Below are positions 1 to 10,659 of a stretch of 64,000 nucleotides of DNA, piece after piece. The notes under the pieces are model-generated. The model made no database searches. It was not told the DNA's origin and saw nothing but the letters and a program-made list of their open reading frames with translations. The position numbers and the translations under genes were made by a program. Source of the stretch: Epichloe hybrida (taxonomy: Eukaryota > Ascomycota > Sordariomycetes > Hypocreales > Clavicipitaceae); NCBI GenBank assembly GCA_019022495.1, contig JAFEKR010000007.1:1240001-1304000 (forward strand), read 5' to 3'. Each line of letters starts with the position of its first letter. Position 1 is the first letter of the stretch.

Positions 1-939
1 CGACGACACAGGCTACTCGGTGCGCATCACCATCTGGGGCAAAACCGCCAACTCGTTCGAGGCCAATCCCGAGTCCGTGGTTGCCTTCAAGGGCGCCAAG
101 GTCTCCGACTTTGGCGGCAAGAGTCTCAGTCTCCTATCCTCGGGCACCATGACCATCGACCCCGACATCCCCGACGCCCACCGCCTCAAGGGCTGGTATG
201 ATTCGGCCGGCCGAAACGACAGCTTCGCCACGCACCAGAACATGGCGAGCATGGGCAGCGCCACCGGCCGCAAGGACGAGATCAAGACCATTGCGCAGGT
301 CAAGGACGAGAATCTCGGCATGGACGATACAGCCTACTACTCCATCAAAGCCACCATTGTCTTCGTCAAGCAAGACAACTTCTGCTACCCCGCCTGCTCC
401 AAGGAAGGCTGCAACAAAAAGGTCATTGAGAATGGCGACGGCACCTGGCACTGCGAAAAGTGCAGCGTCTCCCACGACCGGCCCGACTATCGATACATTG
501 TCTCGCTCAACGTCGCAGACCACACGAGCCACCAGTGGCTGAGCTGTTTCAACGAGACGGGCGTGCTCATCTTTGGCACCACGGCCAATGAACTCATGGA
601 GCTGAAGGAAAACGATGATGCCAAATTCATGGCCGCCTTTGAAGCTGTCAATTGCAAGAAATTCAACTTCAGATGCAGAGCCAAGATGGATAACTTTGGG
701 GATATACAAAGGTACGTTTTTACCATGACTTTTTCCAGAGATACAAGGAGAAGAGGTTTTCCTTTTTTTGAAAAAAAAAAAAAAAAAAAAAAAGTCCCGC
801 TTGAATGAATTGAGCCGTAAGATACTAATGCGCAATCCGTAGGGTCCGATACCAAGTCCTGAGTGCTGCGCCGCTGGACTTCAAGACTGAAGGCGACAAG
901 CTATCTGAGCTGATTAAGCAGTATGATATCAATTCGTGA
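1..939 (+). CDS. RFA1: Replication protein A large subunit, C-terminal part (5' truncated by window edge)
   Basis: Large subunit of the heterotrimeric RPA complex, which binds single-stranded DNA in replication, repair and recombination in the nucleus. The reading frame is already open at base 2 and runs to 711. A GT-AG intron (712-842) follows, and the last exon (843-939) ends in TGA at 937-939. Visible are the end of OB fold DBD-B and all of DBD-C, including the RPA1 zinc ribbon with spacing C-X4-C-X13-C-X2-C at about bases 388-462. The splice joins DIQ-R-VRY in frame. The intron carries an A23 run (771-793) and a CTAAT-like branch sequence near 824. The start codon and DBD-A lie outside the window. 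It converges on PRO2. Identification is firm from the zinc ribbon and the surrounding sequence. Confidence 0.93.
771..793. repeat. A23 homopolymer in the RPA1 intron
   Basis: Pure A run in the middle of the 131-base intron, preceded by a T7 run, so the intron RNA could fold back on itself. Confidence 0.85.
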
Positions 940-1340
940 GAGTCCATGACGAGACCGAAAATAACGAGCTTAACTGATGACGAGTACGACCATGTATATT
1001 CTCGGGTCTGACACATGTGGCTGTTGCTTGTTGGAGGGGAAAATCGGTGTTCCCGTGTGGTCATGGCTTTCAACCTGGGATGACGGGACAAGAATTTTAT
1101 GGGCTTTCTTTTTTATTTTGTTCGAGGGGTGAAAAAACATGTATGTAATTTTGCTCAATTTTTGACAACATCTACATTTGATAGTGATGGGATATGCTCC
1201 GGTGAACGTGTTTTTGTAGGATAAGATTTCTTTCTCTGCGTAGTTGGTCGTCTTTTTGATTGATGGACCTGCTTGCTGCTTTGGTAACTCCATTTCTGTG
1301 ATTGGGTATCCTACTTGATTCACGATGGCGCTGCGAATAT

Positions 1341-1384
<44 letters not shown>
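940..1384. other. Convergent 3' intergenic region RPA1/PRO2
   Basis: This 445-base stretch holds only the 3' flanks of two convergent genes. It is T-rich, and its right end is a pure A run (1342-1384) that touches the PRO2 stop codon. I see no open frame or RNA gene. Confidence 0.7.
1342..1384. repeat. A43 homopolymer abutting the PRO2 stop codon
   Basis: Forty-three uninterrupted A residues on the plus strand. On the minus strand the PRO2 stop codon TGA (1387-1385) is followed at once by T43, so the 3' untranslated region would begin with the homopolymer. It may be a real microsatellite or an assembly artefact. Confidence 0.9.
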
Positions 1385-1387
<3 letters not shown>

Positions 1388-2920
1388 CTCAATCGACAAT
1401 TTCTCATGCTTCCAAGGTCGCTTGCCCTCGCCGTCGCCATAGCCAGCCGTAGCTTGGTAATCGGCCCGCACCTTGTACTTGTAGATGGTGAGGCCCTCCA
1501 GGCCGACTGGCCCACGGGCGTGGATCTTGCTGGTGCTGATGCCTACCTCTGTGCCGAATCCGTAGCGCATGCCGTCGGCCACGCGGGTAGATGCGTTCCA
1601 GTACGCGCCGGCAGAGTCAACCTGGTTCATGAACTTCTCGGCATCGGCAGCGTCGGCGGTGAGAATCGAGTCGGTGTGGTGCGAGCCGTGGGTGTTGATG
1701 TGCTCCACGGCCTGGTCGAGGGTGGACACGGTCTTGACGGCGACGGTCAGCGAGAGGAACTCGGTGTCGAAGTCGGCCTCGGTGGCGTCTTGGATGTCGG
1801 CGTCGGCGTCGGCGTGTGTGAGGAAGGACAGAGCAGCCGCCTTGCTGGGAGGGTCGCAGCGCAGGGCGACGCCCTTGGCCGCGAGGGCAGCGGCCACGCC
1901 GGGGAAGGAGGTGGTCAGGGCGGAGTCCTGGACGAGCAGAGTCTCGAGGCTGTTGCAAGCGGCCGGGTAGCTCGTCTTGGCGTCGACGATGACATGGATG
2001 GCCTTTTGGGGGTCGGCAGTCGCGGTCAGGTAGATGGCACAGAGGCCGTCGGCGTGGCCGAGGACGGGAATCTTGGTGGACTCCTTGACGTAGCGAACGA
2101 GCTCGTTGGAGCCGCGAGGAATGACGAGGTCGACGTAGCGGTCTTGGGCCAGAAGCTGAGCGATGGCGTCGCGCGTCGTCACGAGCTGGATGGCTCCGTT
2201 GGGGACGTCGGTCTTGTCGAGGGCCGAGGAGATGACCTTTGAGATGGCGACGAACGATTCCGTAGATTCCTTGCCGCCTGTGTTGGACAAGTCATGGTCA
2301 GTTGCGTTGCGGCGCGGCAGATTTATAAGACACGATTCGAGGTATATTGCGCGTGTTTGTCACCTTTCAAAATGGCTGCGTTGCCAGACTTGATTGCCAG
2401 ACTGGCAATGTTGGCGATGACCTCGGGACGAGCCTCGAAGATGATGAGAAGGACGCCAATGGGGCACGAGACTCGCTCGAGCATGAAGTCGTCGTCCAGC
2501 TTGGTTCGCATCTGAACCTTGCCGACTGAGAAGAGAAGGGAGGTCAGTCGGGTGTCGGTCGGTATCGCGGAGGGATCATGTTATTTTTCCCATGGCAAGC
2601 AAGGACTACCACAAACCTGGGTCTTCCAGATCCCGGACATCCAGGATGCCCTTGAGCATTTCTTCCCACTTGCCCCGCCTGCCTAGGTCTAGTCGTGATA
2701 CTAATGCCTCACTGAGCGAGCCATCGGCGGCGCTGGCTTTTCTGGCGAGCTGGAGATCGCGAGCGTTTGCGGCAAGAATCTCGTCCTTGGCGGCCGTAAG
2801 CGCGGCGTGAATGGTATCGAGAGCAGCATTGCGAGCCGATGTCGGAAGGGAAGCCAACGTGAAGGAGGCAGTCTTGGCGTCTTTGGCAGCAGCCTCTGGA
2901 GATGCGTTGGTGAGGGACAT
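1385..2920 (-). CDS. PRO2: Gamma-glutamyl phosphate reductase (glutamate-5-semialdehyde dehydrogenase)
   Basis: Second step of proline synthesis: NADPH-dependent reduction of gamma-glutamyl phosphate to glutamate-5-semialdehyde. Three exons, 2920-2617, 2525-2364 and 2277-1385, give 1359 nt and 452 residues, the usual length. The splices restore DPVGKVQMR and LKGGKES in frame. ALDH-superfamily signatures are visible: the PIGVLLIIFEARPEV segment, the Rossmann region with IPRGSNELV, and the catalytic-Cys segment SYPAACNSLETLLV. The start at 2920 is the only Met giving the full N-terminal helix. It is convergent with RPA1 and lies downstream of, and on the same strand as, the PLP enzyme (267 nt gap). 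The next gene on the left ends in the opposite direction, so operon-like coupling is not implied. Confidence 0.95.
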
Positions 2921-3187
2921 TTTTTTTTCCCCCGAGCAGCCAGCTAGCTAGACTCGACTGGACTGGACTGGACGGTGGGACATGCAACCAGGAAACAAGC
3001 TATGATGAGGCGAAGAAATTTGGCGAGAGGAGGAAACGGCGATTGTAAAAAAATTGACTCGGGCAGATTGAAAATGACGTTGGTTGGTTGTGGTGCGGTG
3101 CGGTGCCCCGCCGAGGAGGGGTTGTCGGAATCAGTCAGACTGTAATCCGTAGACACGGTTCAATGGGATCAATCAAGCGTTTGGAGT

Positions 3188-4484
3188 TTAATAAACCGAG
3201 GCCGTCGACTGCCCGTCGGGCGTTGTAAACATGCTCGCCACGGCATCGACACCCACGTTGCCGCCACTCAGCACGACGCCCAGATCCCAGCCCTCGTCCC
3301 CGGCCTCCCTCTCCGCCATGTGCCTGAAGTCCTCGTCGAACAGGACCACGGCCAGCCCGACACACGCACTCGGCTCCACCACCAGCTTCATGCGCTCCCA
3401 CACCAGCCTCATGGCCGCCCTGATCTCGTCCTCGGTGACGCTGTACATGCCGCTCACGAGCCGCCTCTCGTAAATCACCGTCCACGGCCACCTCCCCAGC
3501 GGCGTGCGCAGCCCGTCGGCCACCGTCAGCGACGACACTTTCTCCACCCTCTCGCCCGCGTAGTACCCCCTCTTGGCGTCGTCGGCCCCCTGGTAGCTCG
3601 GCTCCGCGCCAAACACCCTGATGCCCGTGCCCTCGGCCGACAGCGCCACGCCCGACAACATGCCTCCCCCGCCGCACGGCGCCACGATGCCGTCGAGGCC
3701 GCCGCGACCCCCGCCGCCGCCGCCCGTCCGCCCCGACACCTGCTCCGACACCTGCTCCGACACCTGCTCCTGGAACTCCAGGCCCATGGTGCCCTGCCCG
3801 AGCATGACGTTCGGGTCGTCGTGCGGCGACACCAGTCGCGCCCCCGTCTCGCCCATGACCTTGTCGGCGAGCGCCTCCCGCTCCGCCGACGTGCTGCCGC
3901 TCAAGTACACCCTCGCGCCGTACCCCCTTGTCGCGGCCATCTTTTGCGCCACCGAGATGCTGGGCATGATGACGTGCGCCGTCATCTTGTTCTCGCGCGC
4001 CGCGAGCGCGAGTGCCTGCGCGTGGTTCCCTGCTTTCCGGTCAGTCGTCTGGTACGCGATGGTGTTTATTATCTAATTTTTAAAAAAAAAAATGAAAAAT
4101 GAAAAAGGAAAAAAAGGGGAACAAAAAAAAAAAAAACCCCCCCCCCTCACCAGAACTGTGCGTAACAACCCCCCTCTCCTTCCCTCCACCCTCCACCCAT
4201 CCCTCCTCCATCATCAGCCTCTCCAGCGCGTGAAACGCCCCCCGGACCTTGAAAGCCCCTGCGCGCTGCAGATTCTCGCACTTGAACCACAGTCGCAGCG
4301 TCGGGCGCGCGGCCTTCCTGCCCTCGAACCGCGTGCCCTTGAGGTCGCGCGGCGAGGACGCCAGGTCCGAGAGAGTGCGGTTGGTGAGGACCGGCGTGCG
4401 GTGGATGTGCGCTTTGATGAGGGCGTGGGCGGATTGGACCGAGGCGCGCGTGAGTGGGGGGTTGGGTGCTGTGCTAGTGGACAT
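3188..4484 (-). CDS. PLP-dependent threonine/serine dehydratase-like enzyme (fold type II; serine racemase/dehydratase family)
   Basis: Tryptophan-synthase-beta fold PLP enzyme that would eliminate or racemise L-serine or L-threonine. Two exons, 4484-4151 and 4029-3188, give 1176 nt and 391 residues. The splice rebuilds the phosphate-binding motif SSGNHAQA across the junction. Upstream, FKCENLQRAGAFKVRGA carries the PLP lysine, and VAPCGGGGMLSG is the glycine loop that holds the cofactor phosphate. Between the conserved segments GLEFQEQ and LDGIVAPC sits an unusual low-complexity insert: three copies of a four-residue SEQV-type unit, then a Gly-rich run (about bases 3695-3775). The intron is extremely homopolymeric: C9 at the donor, then A-rich. 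The sequence does not separate dehydratase from racemase. Class assignment is strong. Confidence 0.88.
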
Positions 4485-5996
4485 TGCGAGGTGCCGGTTT
4501 TTTATTATTATTAAATTTTTTTTTTTGCTTTTTGCTCAGATGGACTTTTTGGTGCGTGTGGTCTGGAGAAGTGATGGGTGGAGTGGAGGAGGTCCGAATG
4601 TCTGTTCAGTTTTGGTGGTTAGATAAGAGGTCGTTTTTATATGGATGCCCTTGGCGGGCTTGTCATGCACATGGACGATCGGGACCGAGACGGCGCGAAT
4701 AAGCGCTAGTATAAGCGCTGGTTGCAGTGCCGGTCTCGGACGCTTCTCCGATCTTCGGCGAGACGGGAGAGACGGGACGAAACCCTGGGAAATCGTTGAC
4801 CTAAGCGAATAGAAATTTCCATAATAGCTCTTTTGAAACATATAATCTTAGGCTCTTCAGGCTGGCAGCTCCGTGGGCGGGAAAACATTGCTTAATACCA
4901 TGTTTATAGACTTTATTTTGCAGGTAGACTTGAGGCTACTAGATAGTGCCAACGGAAATCCTAGACTCTTTATTCCGCGTTTCAAAACCTGCTGCTAGAC
5001 AAGATAAAGACAAGATAAAACTATAGGGGGTACTACGCCGGCATCAGTTCCGATGAATCAGTCGTCCTTGGCCGCGCGAAAAACGATTGGACGCATCTTG
5101 GCGCCTATTTATTGGATTTCCGTCCTAACTAGGTGTACCGCATGAAGGTTCATGCCAAGGCCACTTCTATAGAAATCTACGTTGACGACATGGAGCACCT
5201 AGTCTTGCATTCCATTTCTACCTGTGTCAAGAGTGGAGGACGTGGAGGCCAAAACATCTCTAGAAAATCGCCAAGCATTATTTGATATTTGCAGAACTGC
5301 CCATGGTAGGAAATCTATAGAACGCAGATCATGGTGCGCTGCCCTCTCACATGTATCACAATAGTAACTTGTGGCGCTACCATGAGATAAAATATCCTTG
5401 ACAGCTGCTCGACTTGGTTGATTCGTAGTCGACGACTAAGTGAAACCATAGGAAGTGACTACGTACGTCCATGTGATGACACTTTCTTCTCTCCTCCATC
5501 CAACACATTCATAGATCAACGCCGTTTTTAGCAAAGAGGTCTAGTAGAGTCAGGTCCAGAAAGAAGAAGAAGAAGAAGAAGAAGAGGGAGAAGAAGAAGT
5601 GGAGGTTGACTCGGAATCAAAGAAGACATACGGGTAAAGCCCAAAGGAAACTTACTAAAAAAGCAGCCGTATAAAGATAAAGATGACAACCTATTATCCA
5701 AACGAAAATCGTGAAAAAGAACACGGCATCTCTTGCAAAGTTACCGAAGTCACCCCTTTGAAAACCAGGATCGCACCCTAGCCCCTTAAAGTTGAATTTC
5801 GATACTAGCCCTAGACCTTGAATCTTCCGTTGTTCCCTTCTTATTAGGATTATCCCAGTCATGGGTGTAGCCACCCTCGAAATGAGTCGTCTAGGGGCCT
5901 TGTTTTTCGCGACGCTTCCAACATTTGCTGACTCGCAATGATGGAAAAAAAAGCCAAAAAAAAAAAAAAAGATTTATAAAGTAGACGCGCGCAGCT
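4485..5996. other. Intergenic region, no gene seen
   Basis: About 1.5 kb upstream of the PLP enzyme and downstream of the dioxygenase. It is AT-rich, with stops in all frames and only short unconvincing open frames. It contains a GAA/AGA microsatellite (5558-5600) and an A15 run (about 5956-5970) just past the dioxygenase stop codon. Confidence 0.6.
5558..5600. repeat. (GAA)n microsatellite
   Basis: A purine-only AGA/GAA triplet tract of roughly 40 bases, interrupted once by a GGGAG segment. It lies in a non-coding gap. Confidence 0.85.
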
Positions 5997-7597
5997 TTAC
6001 TTCCGCGAGACACCTCGCTCGGCGCAATACTTGTCCACCTCCTTTCGCAGGGCCTCTCTCTGGCGCAGAGCTCCATCCATGACAGCCTCGCAAGTCTTGC
6101 CAAGGCCACGAGCGTCGTCCTTGCGGGAGAGGTCATCGATGCTGACCATGTCAGCCAGGACGGCCTCGAGCTGGTTGGGCAGCCAGGTGACGATGGGGCT
6201 GCCACCAGTGGCAGTAGGGTGGGAAGTCCGCTTGAGGATGTACTCCCTGGCGAAGCACCAGTGCCGCCAACGGAAGTCGCGAACCTGGTCCAGGATCTGG
6301 AGCCACAGGCTGCGAGACTCGCGGACGAGATCCCTCTCCTCGTCAGTGGCGGGCTTGGCACGCAGGGCCAGGGCGAGGGCGAAGCCCCGGAGGTTGCTGG
6401 ACTCGGACACCTCCTTGACGTGGAGGAGGAAGTCCCTGTGGTTGCTGGGCCTGTACTTGCGGAAGTCGTTGAGGATCTCGGTCAGCGGGGTGTTTGGCAT
6501 GGGAACCTGGAGGAAGTTGTCCATCAGGGGGACCATGGAGTCGTTGGCGCCGCTCTCGCCGCGGAAGGACACGGGCTTGCCGCCGTTGAGACCCTCGTAG
6601 ACGACGCCGTCGGGGAACATGCTCTGGGACGTGATTCCGAAGATGAAGGTGCGGAAACTGGTGTACTCGGTAGGCCGGGACTTGCCCCACATGGTCTCCA
6701 TGACGGCGTTGATCTTCTTGAGGGCGCTGAGGATGCCGGAGAGGCCCTCGTTGAACATGGTGCGCTCCTGCACGGTGCCGATGGGGGTGGAGACGCCGGA
6801 CCCGATGTCGAGACACTTGACCGTACCGGCGACCAGGGGGCCCGAGTTCTTGACCATGTCAATGTGCACGAGAACGAAGCCGGCCTCTGAAGAGCTCGGG
6901 TCAAGACCGTGCTCAAAGGCGCGGATCAGACGCAGGTTGTCATACTCTAGGCCACGAGATGGGTCTTGGAGGCGGTAGTTGTACAGGGCATATGAGCCAG
7001 CGTACTCCATGAAAGGTAAGAATCCAGCACTTTGCGATTGGAAGAAGGAAGGAAAAAAAAAAAAAAAAAAAAGGGACGTCAGTATTCTGCGCAGACAGGT
7101 TCCACATGTTGGCGCCGGACAGTGAGAGAGCAGCAACAAATGACTTACATGTCAGCACAGCGAGCGATAGGGCGTGCAATGTTTCTCGGCAGCACCTGTC
7201 TGCCCAAACCGTACTCCTCGCCTCTGAGGAAGCGCTCATGGCAAGGCTCCAGCAAGTAAGCCGACGCCAAGAAGGAGTAGTCGCGGTACAAGGCGTTCAT
7301 CATGGGCAAGTCCTCCTTGTACCTGTCCATCTCGTCCGTGAGGTCGGGGAACTCATTGTCAACGACGTCGCCCAGCTTGTTGTGGGCGAGCAAGCCGGGC
7401 TCTCCCGATAGAGTCCTTACGGGCATGCGCTGGAGCAGAGACTCGAGGGCGTCAAACTCCTTGGGCAATGTAACGACGGGGTCCATGCGAGGAAGAAAAC
7501 CTCGTGTGGTAGAGACCATGAAGGCTGGGAGGGACCTGTCATCTGGACGAGGGTTTTCCAGAACCTGGAAGGTGCTTGTGGTACCTAGGGAACCCAT
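5997..7597 (-). CDS. Indoleamine 2,3-dioxygenase (heme tryptophan dioxygenase)
   Basis: Opens the indole ring of L-tryptophan to N-formylkynurenine, the entry to the kynurenine/NAD route; cytosolic heme enzyme. Two exons, 7597-7149 and 7029-5997, give 1482 nt and 493 residues. The splice gives CADIAGFLPFMEYAG, matching the family's pattern before the YALYNYR helix. Recognisable blocks are LPRNIARP, GLEYDNLRLIRAFE, FVLVHIDMV, the distal region FRGESGANDSMVP and the helix RWRHWCFAREYI, whose His is the likely proximal heme ligand. The intron holds a T20 tract on the coding strand. The 5' flank holds a GA/GT microsatellite. No neighbour suggests a kynurenine gene cluster, so a housekeeping role in NAD synthesis is inferred. 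Confidence 0.93.
7053..7072. repeat. A20 homopolymer in the dioxygenase intron
   Basis: T20 on the coding strand, about 25 bases before the splice acceptor of the single intron. Confidence 0.85.
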
Positions 7598-7869
7598 TGT
7601 GCAACGCGACTTTGTGGTTGGGGGGCTGGGGGAAAGGGATTGAGAGAGAAAGAGAGAGAGAGAGAGTGTGTGTAAGTGGTGTATGTGAGAAAAGGGGTTA
7701 TAAGGCGAGGGAAGCCCTATTTTCTGGCTCTAACAAATGGGCAAAAATGTGCACTGGACTGCCTTTTTTTGGGGGGGGGGGGATTGGTTTGAGTCCTCGG
7801 GCAAGGTTGACAACAAGGTCAGAATTCTTCTCAGTCATCCGGGCCCGCGCCGCCGCCTAAGTAGTTGGT

Positions 7870-7889
7870 GGCCGGAATGCGTTCCGGCC
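7870..7889. repeat. Perfect inverted repeat, 8-bp arms (GGCCGGAA)
   Basis: Arms GGCCGGAA and TTCCGGCC are separated by TGCG. A second, longer copy of the same palindrome occurs about 500 bases downstream. Confidence 0.85.
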
Positions 7890-8375
7890 TCACGAGCGGG
7901 GATCTGGTCACGAAGCGCGGCCGTATCGGAGGACTCTAGAGTCTAGGACCCTCTATCTGGACTGTTATTGGAAGGAACCCGAGTATCCTCTTGCAGCCAT
8001 CACGTAAGAGAGATGCGGCTTCAGGGTCTCATCGTCACTTTGGTGGTCGCGAGAACGCGCACCCCCAACATAACTGAGCGACCAACGACGGGGCTGCCGT
8101 GCGCTCCGGAGGCCCATTCGGCGACAGGGCGCCGGAGGAGCGACGCTCAGTCTCCGGCTTCGCGCCGCGTACGGCGCGCAGACTGACTGGGCGACAGCCT
8201 CGATGCTCAAATTCCTGGTTCTTGAAATCTTGAAGCGCGGGTTCAATGTGTATCATGTGTATCTGGCCGCAACAACAAGGAAAGGTGAGATAAGAAGGGG
8301 TTGATGCAAGGGGGAAGAGACCCACTTCCTGCCGACTCTGCCCGGCCCCAAGTCTGCATAATCTGTGGGGCCCAT

Positions 8376-8396
8376 TGGCCGGAATGATTCCGGCCA
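8376..8396. repeat. Perfect inverted repeat, 10-bp arms (TGGCCGGAAT)
   Basis: Arms TGGCCGGAAT and ATTCCGGCCA flank a single G, giving a perfect 21-bp palindrome. The core is shared with the repeat at 7870-7889. Loosely similar flanks (CACG, GATC and GGACT motifs) follow both copies. Confidence 0.85.
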
Positions 8397-8945
8397 CGCG
8401 ACGAGATCGGACTAGACTAACCCAAGCGATTCCATCTCCAGGTTTTCGATTGCGCAAAAAGTGGGCCTCTCCGCCTTTTCACGGGCCCCTCGCCCCGAAC
8501 CATTGCTTCCCCAAGGCGCGGAGTCGGGCTTCTGGCTTCTTCTACATTAGCTTTTATGACCAAGCGGAATCAAAGTTCGCTTCCTATGATGGACAAGGGT
8601 TAATAATAGGTGGGGAGTGAAGCACTAAGAAACAATAGTATTTGTTACAAACTCGCGTGAATAGTGTGTGTGCTAGCTTGAGTTTTGCTCTTCTAATTGA
8701 CAATCTTTTCTTCTTCTTTCCTTTCCCCACGCTTCCTTCACTTGATTATTTAAAAAAACAAATAGATTTATTAAAGTCGCCAGCCTGAAAGAAGATATAA
8801 ACCACCCGTGCGCTAGTCATTACAAAACCAGCAGAGAGACCTGAAAGAAAGAACAAGCCAGGAGAATAAAAATTGCTGAAAAAAAAAAGGCATAAAGCGT
8901 TCATTTGATCAATCTGTAAAGTCGCGAAATTGGGAGCCGTTCTCC

Positions 8946-10659
8946 CTAGCTTTGTTCGTCGCGGCGCTCAGCTTTTATCGAATGCCTGGACTGCGGTGTC
9001 CGAATAGTCTTGAACCCGCTGAGGGGCCGGACGGAAGTCACGTTGGCAGGCGCGGCGACGCCCGAGGACGGCCCGGGTTTCGCGGTTGGTGGTACAGTCC
9101 AGGCCGATGAGCTACCACCGGATGGCTTGGGGCGGACGGGGACGACGTTGACGATCTTGATCTGCGGGGAAATGCTGCTGAGTGTCCGCCACAGTCCCAT
9201 TGACAAACCTCTCCGCGGCAGTGGGCTGGGCGGGCGTTTCGGAAATGCTGCCGGCGGTGCGGCTAGCATTTGAGCTCTCTAAACGGGCCCCGGTAGCGAC
9301 GAGGCTTATCAACTTCTCGTGCACCCTGTTCACCTCTTCTGGTTGAGAAACGTTGCTAGCATTGGACCCGGACTTGGCTATATTCGGCTGGTTTTGCTGA
9401 GGGCCGGATGGCTTGGCGTCGGGCACAGCATTTTGGGCCTGCTTCCTCTTCCTTGAAGGAGCTTGTGCCGCCGCCACATTCTCGTCCTTGTTACCGCTCA
9501 CAATCTTGTTTTCCGTCGTGCCGTTGGAGACCCTCTCCAATGTGGTGGTGCTGTTGGTGTACTTCCTCAAGCCACCGACACTGGGAGGGGATGCGACCGC
9601 GTTCGGCTCATCTGTATCAGCACTGTCGGGTCCCTTGTTGGTTTCTGTCACAGCGACTGTAGGACTCGTAGGCTTGTTGTCCTCCATTTCCGCCTCCTGA
9701 GGAACGCCTGTCGAGCTATGCTTCATTGCAACCGCAACAGTCGACAGGCGCGTCCTCGTGCTTGTGACTGTGGTCGTTATGTATTTGCCATTGACAGGCA
9801 GAGTTTGGATCTCGATATCCTCTCGTGTGGCGGAAACAATCTGAGTAGGTATTATATCGGTGGCGGCAGTCGCGGACGCCTTGGTGGGAACATCTCCTTG
9901 AACGACATTCTTTTGGTTTGGCATACTGGAAGAGGTGTCTTCATCCGTCTCATCAGGTGCCTCTGGAGAGCCAGATGACTCGGCGGAAGTGTCGTCAGCG
10001 GCAACCACAGTAGCTGGAGAGGAGGAGTTCACACGAGAGCTGCCAATTGAACTTGGTTCTTTTGGACTGTCTTCTGGACTCTCAGTCCCCGTCTCGGACG
10101 AATCACCGTCGCTCCCAGACCCATTCGGTCCAGATCCGGGACTCTCCCCTGACGGCACTCCAGCCTCATCATCTTTCTTCCCCTTCACAGCTGATTTCAT
10201 GGGGCAGTTAGCGTTCCGGCGGAATGAAGAATGTCCACTTACCTGTCCATCAGAGTCCACCACGGCTCTTGTACCAAGGTCATGGCTCATATTCTCGGCA
10301 TCGCAATCTTGGTCGCTAGTGTCGTGATTCGCGCTGGTGCCCGACCTTGATCCGGCCGCAGCTGATGCTGAAGAAGCATCACCACCTTGCAGCAGTGCCT
10401 TGACCTGGTTTTCAAGATCCTCAATCTTGGCCAAGATGCTGTGCAGTTCCGACTCGGGCACTGGGATGGAGGCGTCTCGATCCTCAATGATGCTTCTAGC
10501 ACGCCTCACAGTGTGGTATAAGCGCTTCAAGTTGGAGGCATAAGAAGGGGAGTCGTTCCAAGTGTTTCGCCGTAAAACCGCCGCACCGAGATGGCCATCT
10601 TGGGAGCGAGCATGGACTAGGTTGATGCTCACGATGAGCAGGTTCCCGAGACGAACCAT
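8946..10659 (-). CDS. Secreted-looking Ser/Thr-rich protein of unknown function, with an apparent frame break near 9166
   Basis: I do not recognise the family. From Met at 10659 the frame starts with a short hydrophobic segment (LLIVSINLVHA) that could be a signal peptide. A helical segment with heptad-like leucines follows (ILAKIEDLENQVKALL), then a long Ser/Thr/Pro/Asp-rich region with many NxS/T sites and a TTTVTSTRT stretch common in fungal wall or secreted proteins. This frame ends at 9112. The neighbouring minus frame from about 9165 to the stop at 8946 has clear coding character (codons ATC AAG ATC GTC AAC GTC). Removing one base from the G4 run at 9166-9169 joins both into one 570-residue protein (1713 nt). 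A very small intron is the alternative. The GC-rich third positions support that both parts are coding. Confidence 0.6.

Larger units (their letters stand above)
7598..8945. other. Intergenic region with two perfect GGCCGGAA hairpins, no gene seen
   Basis: 1.35 kb between the dioxygenase start and the 3' end of the Ser/Thr-rich gene. It contains a (GA)n tract (about 7641-7673), a G12 run (7771-7782) and two related inverted repeats (7870-7889 and 8376-8396). The GC-rich middle (8050-8550) has several short open frames on both strands, but none has convincing codon use or a familiar motif. Confidence 0.6.

Noticed and set aside
1325..2242. Long plus-strand open frame opposite PRO2
   Set aside because: It is the mirror of the PRO2 exon, begins inside the A43 run, and encodes a Gly/Val/Asp-rich sequence without motifs.
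3320..4102. Plus-strand open frame opposite the PLP enzyme
   Set aside because: GC-driven antisense shadow rich in Arg/His/Pro; the minus strand carries the real enzyme motifs.
8235..8250. tRNA B-box-like GGGTTCAAT; a similar GGTTCGAA lies at 24669
   Set aside because: No A box, acceptor stem or cloverleaf could be drawn around either site.
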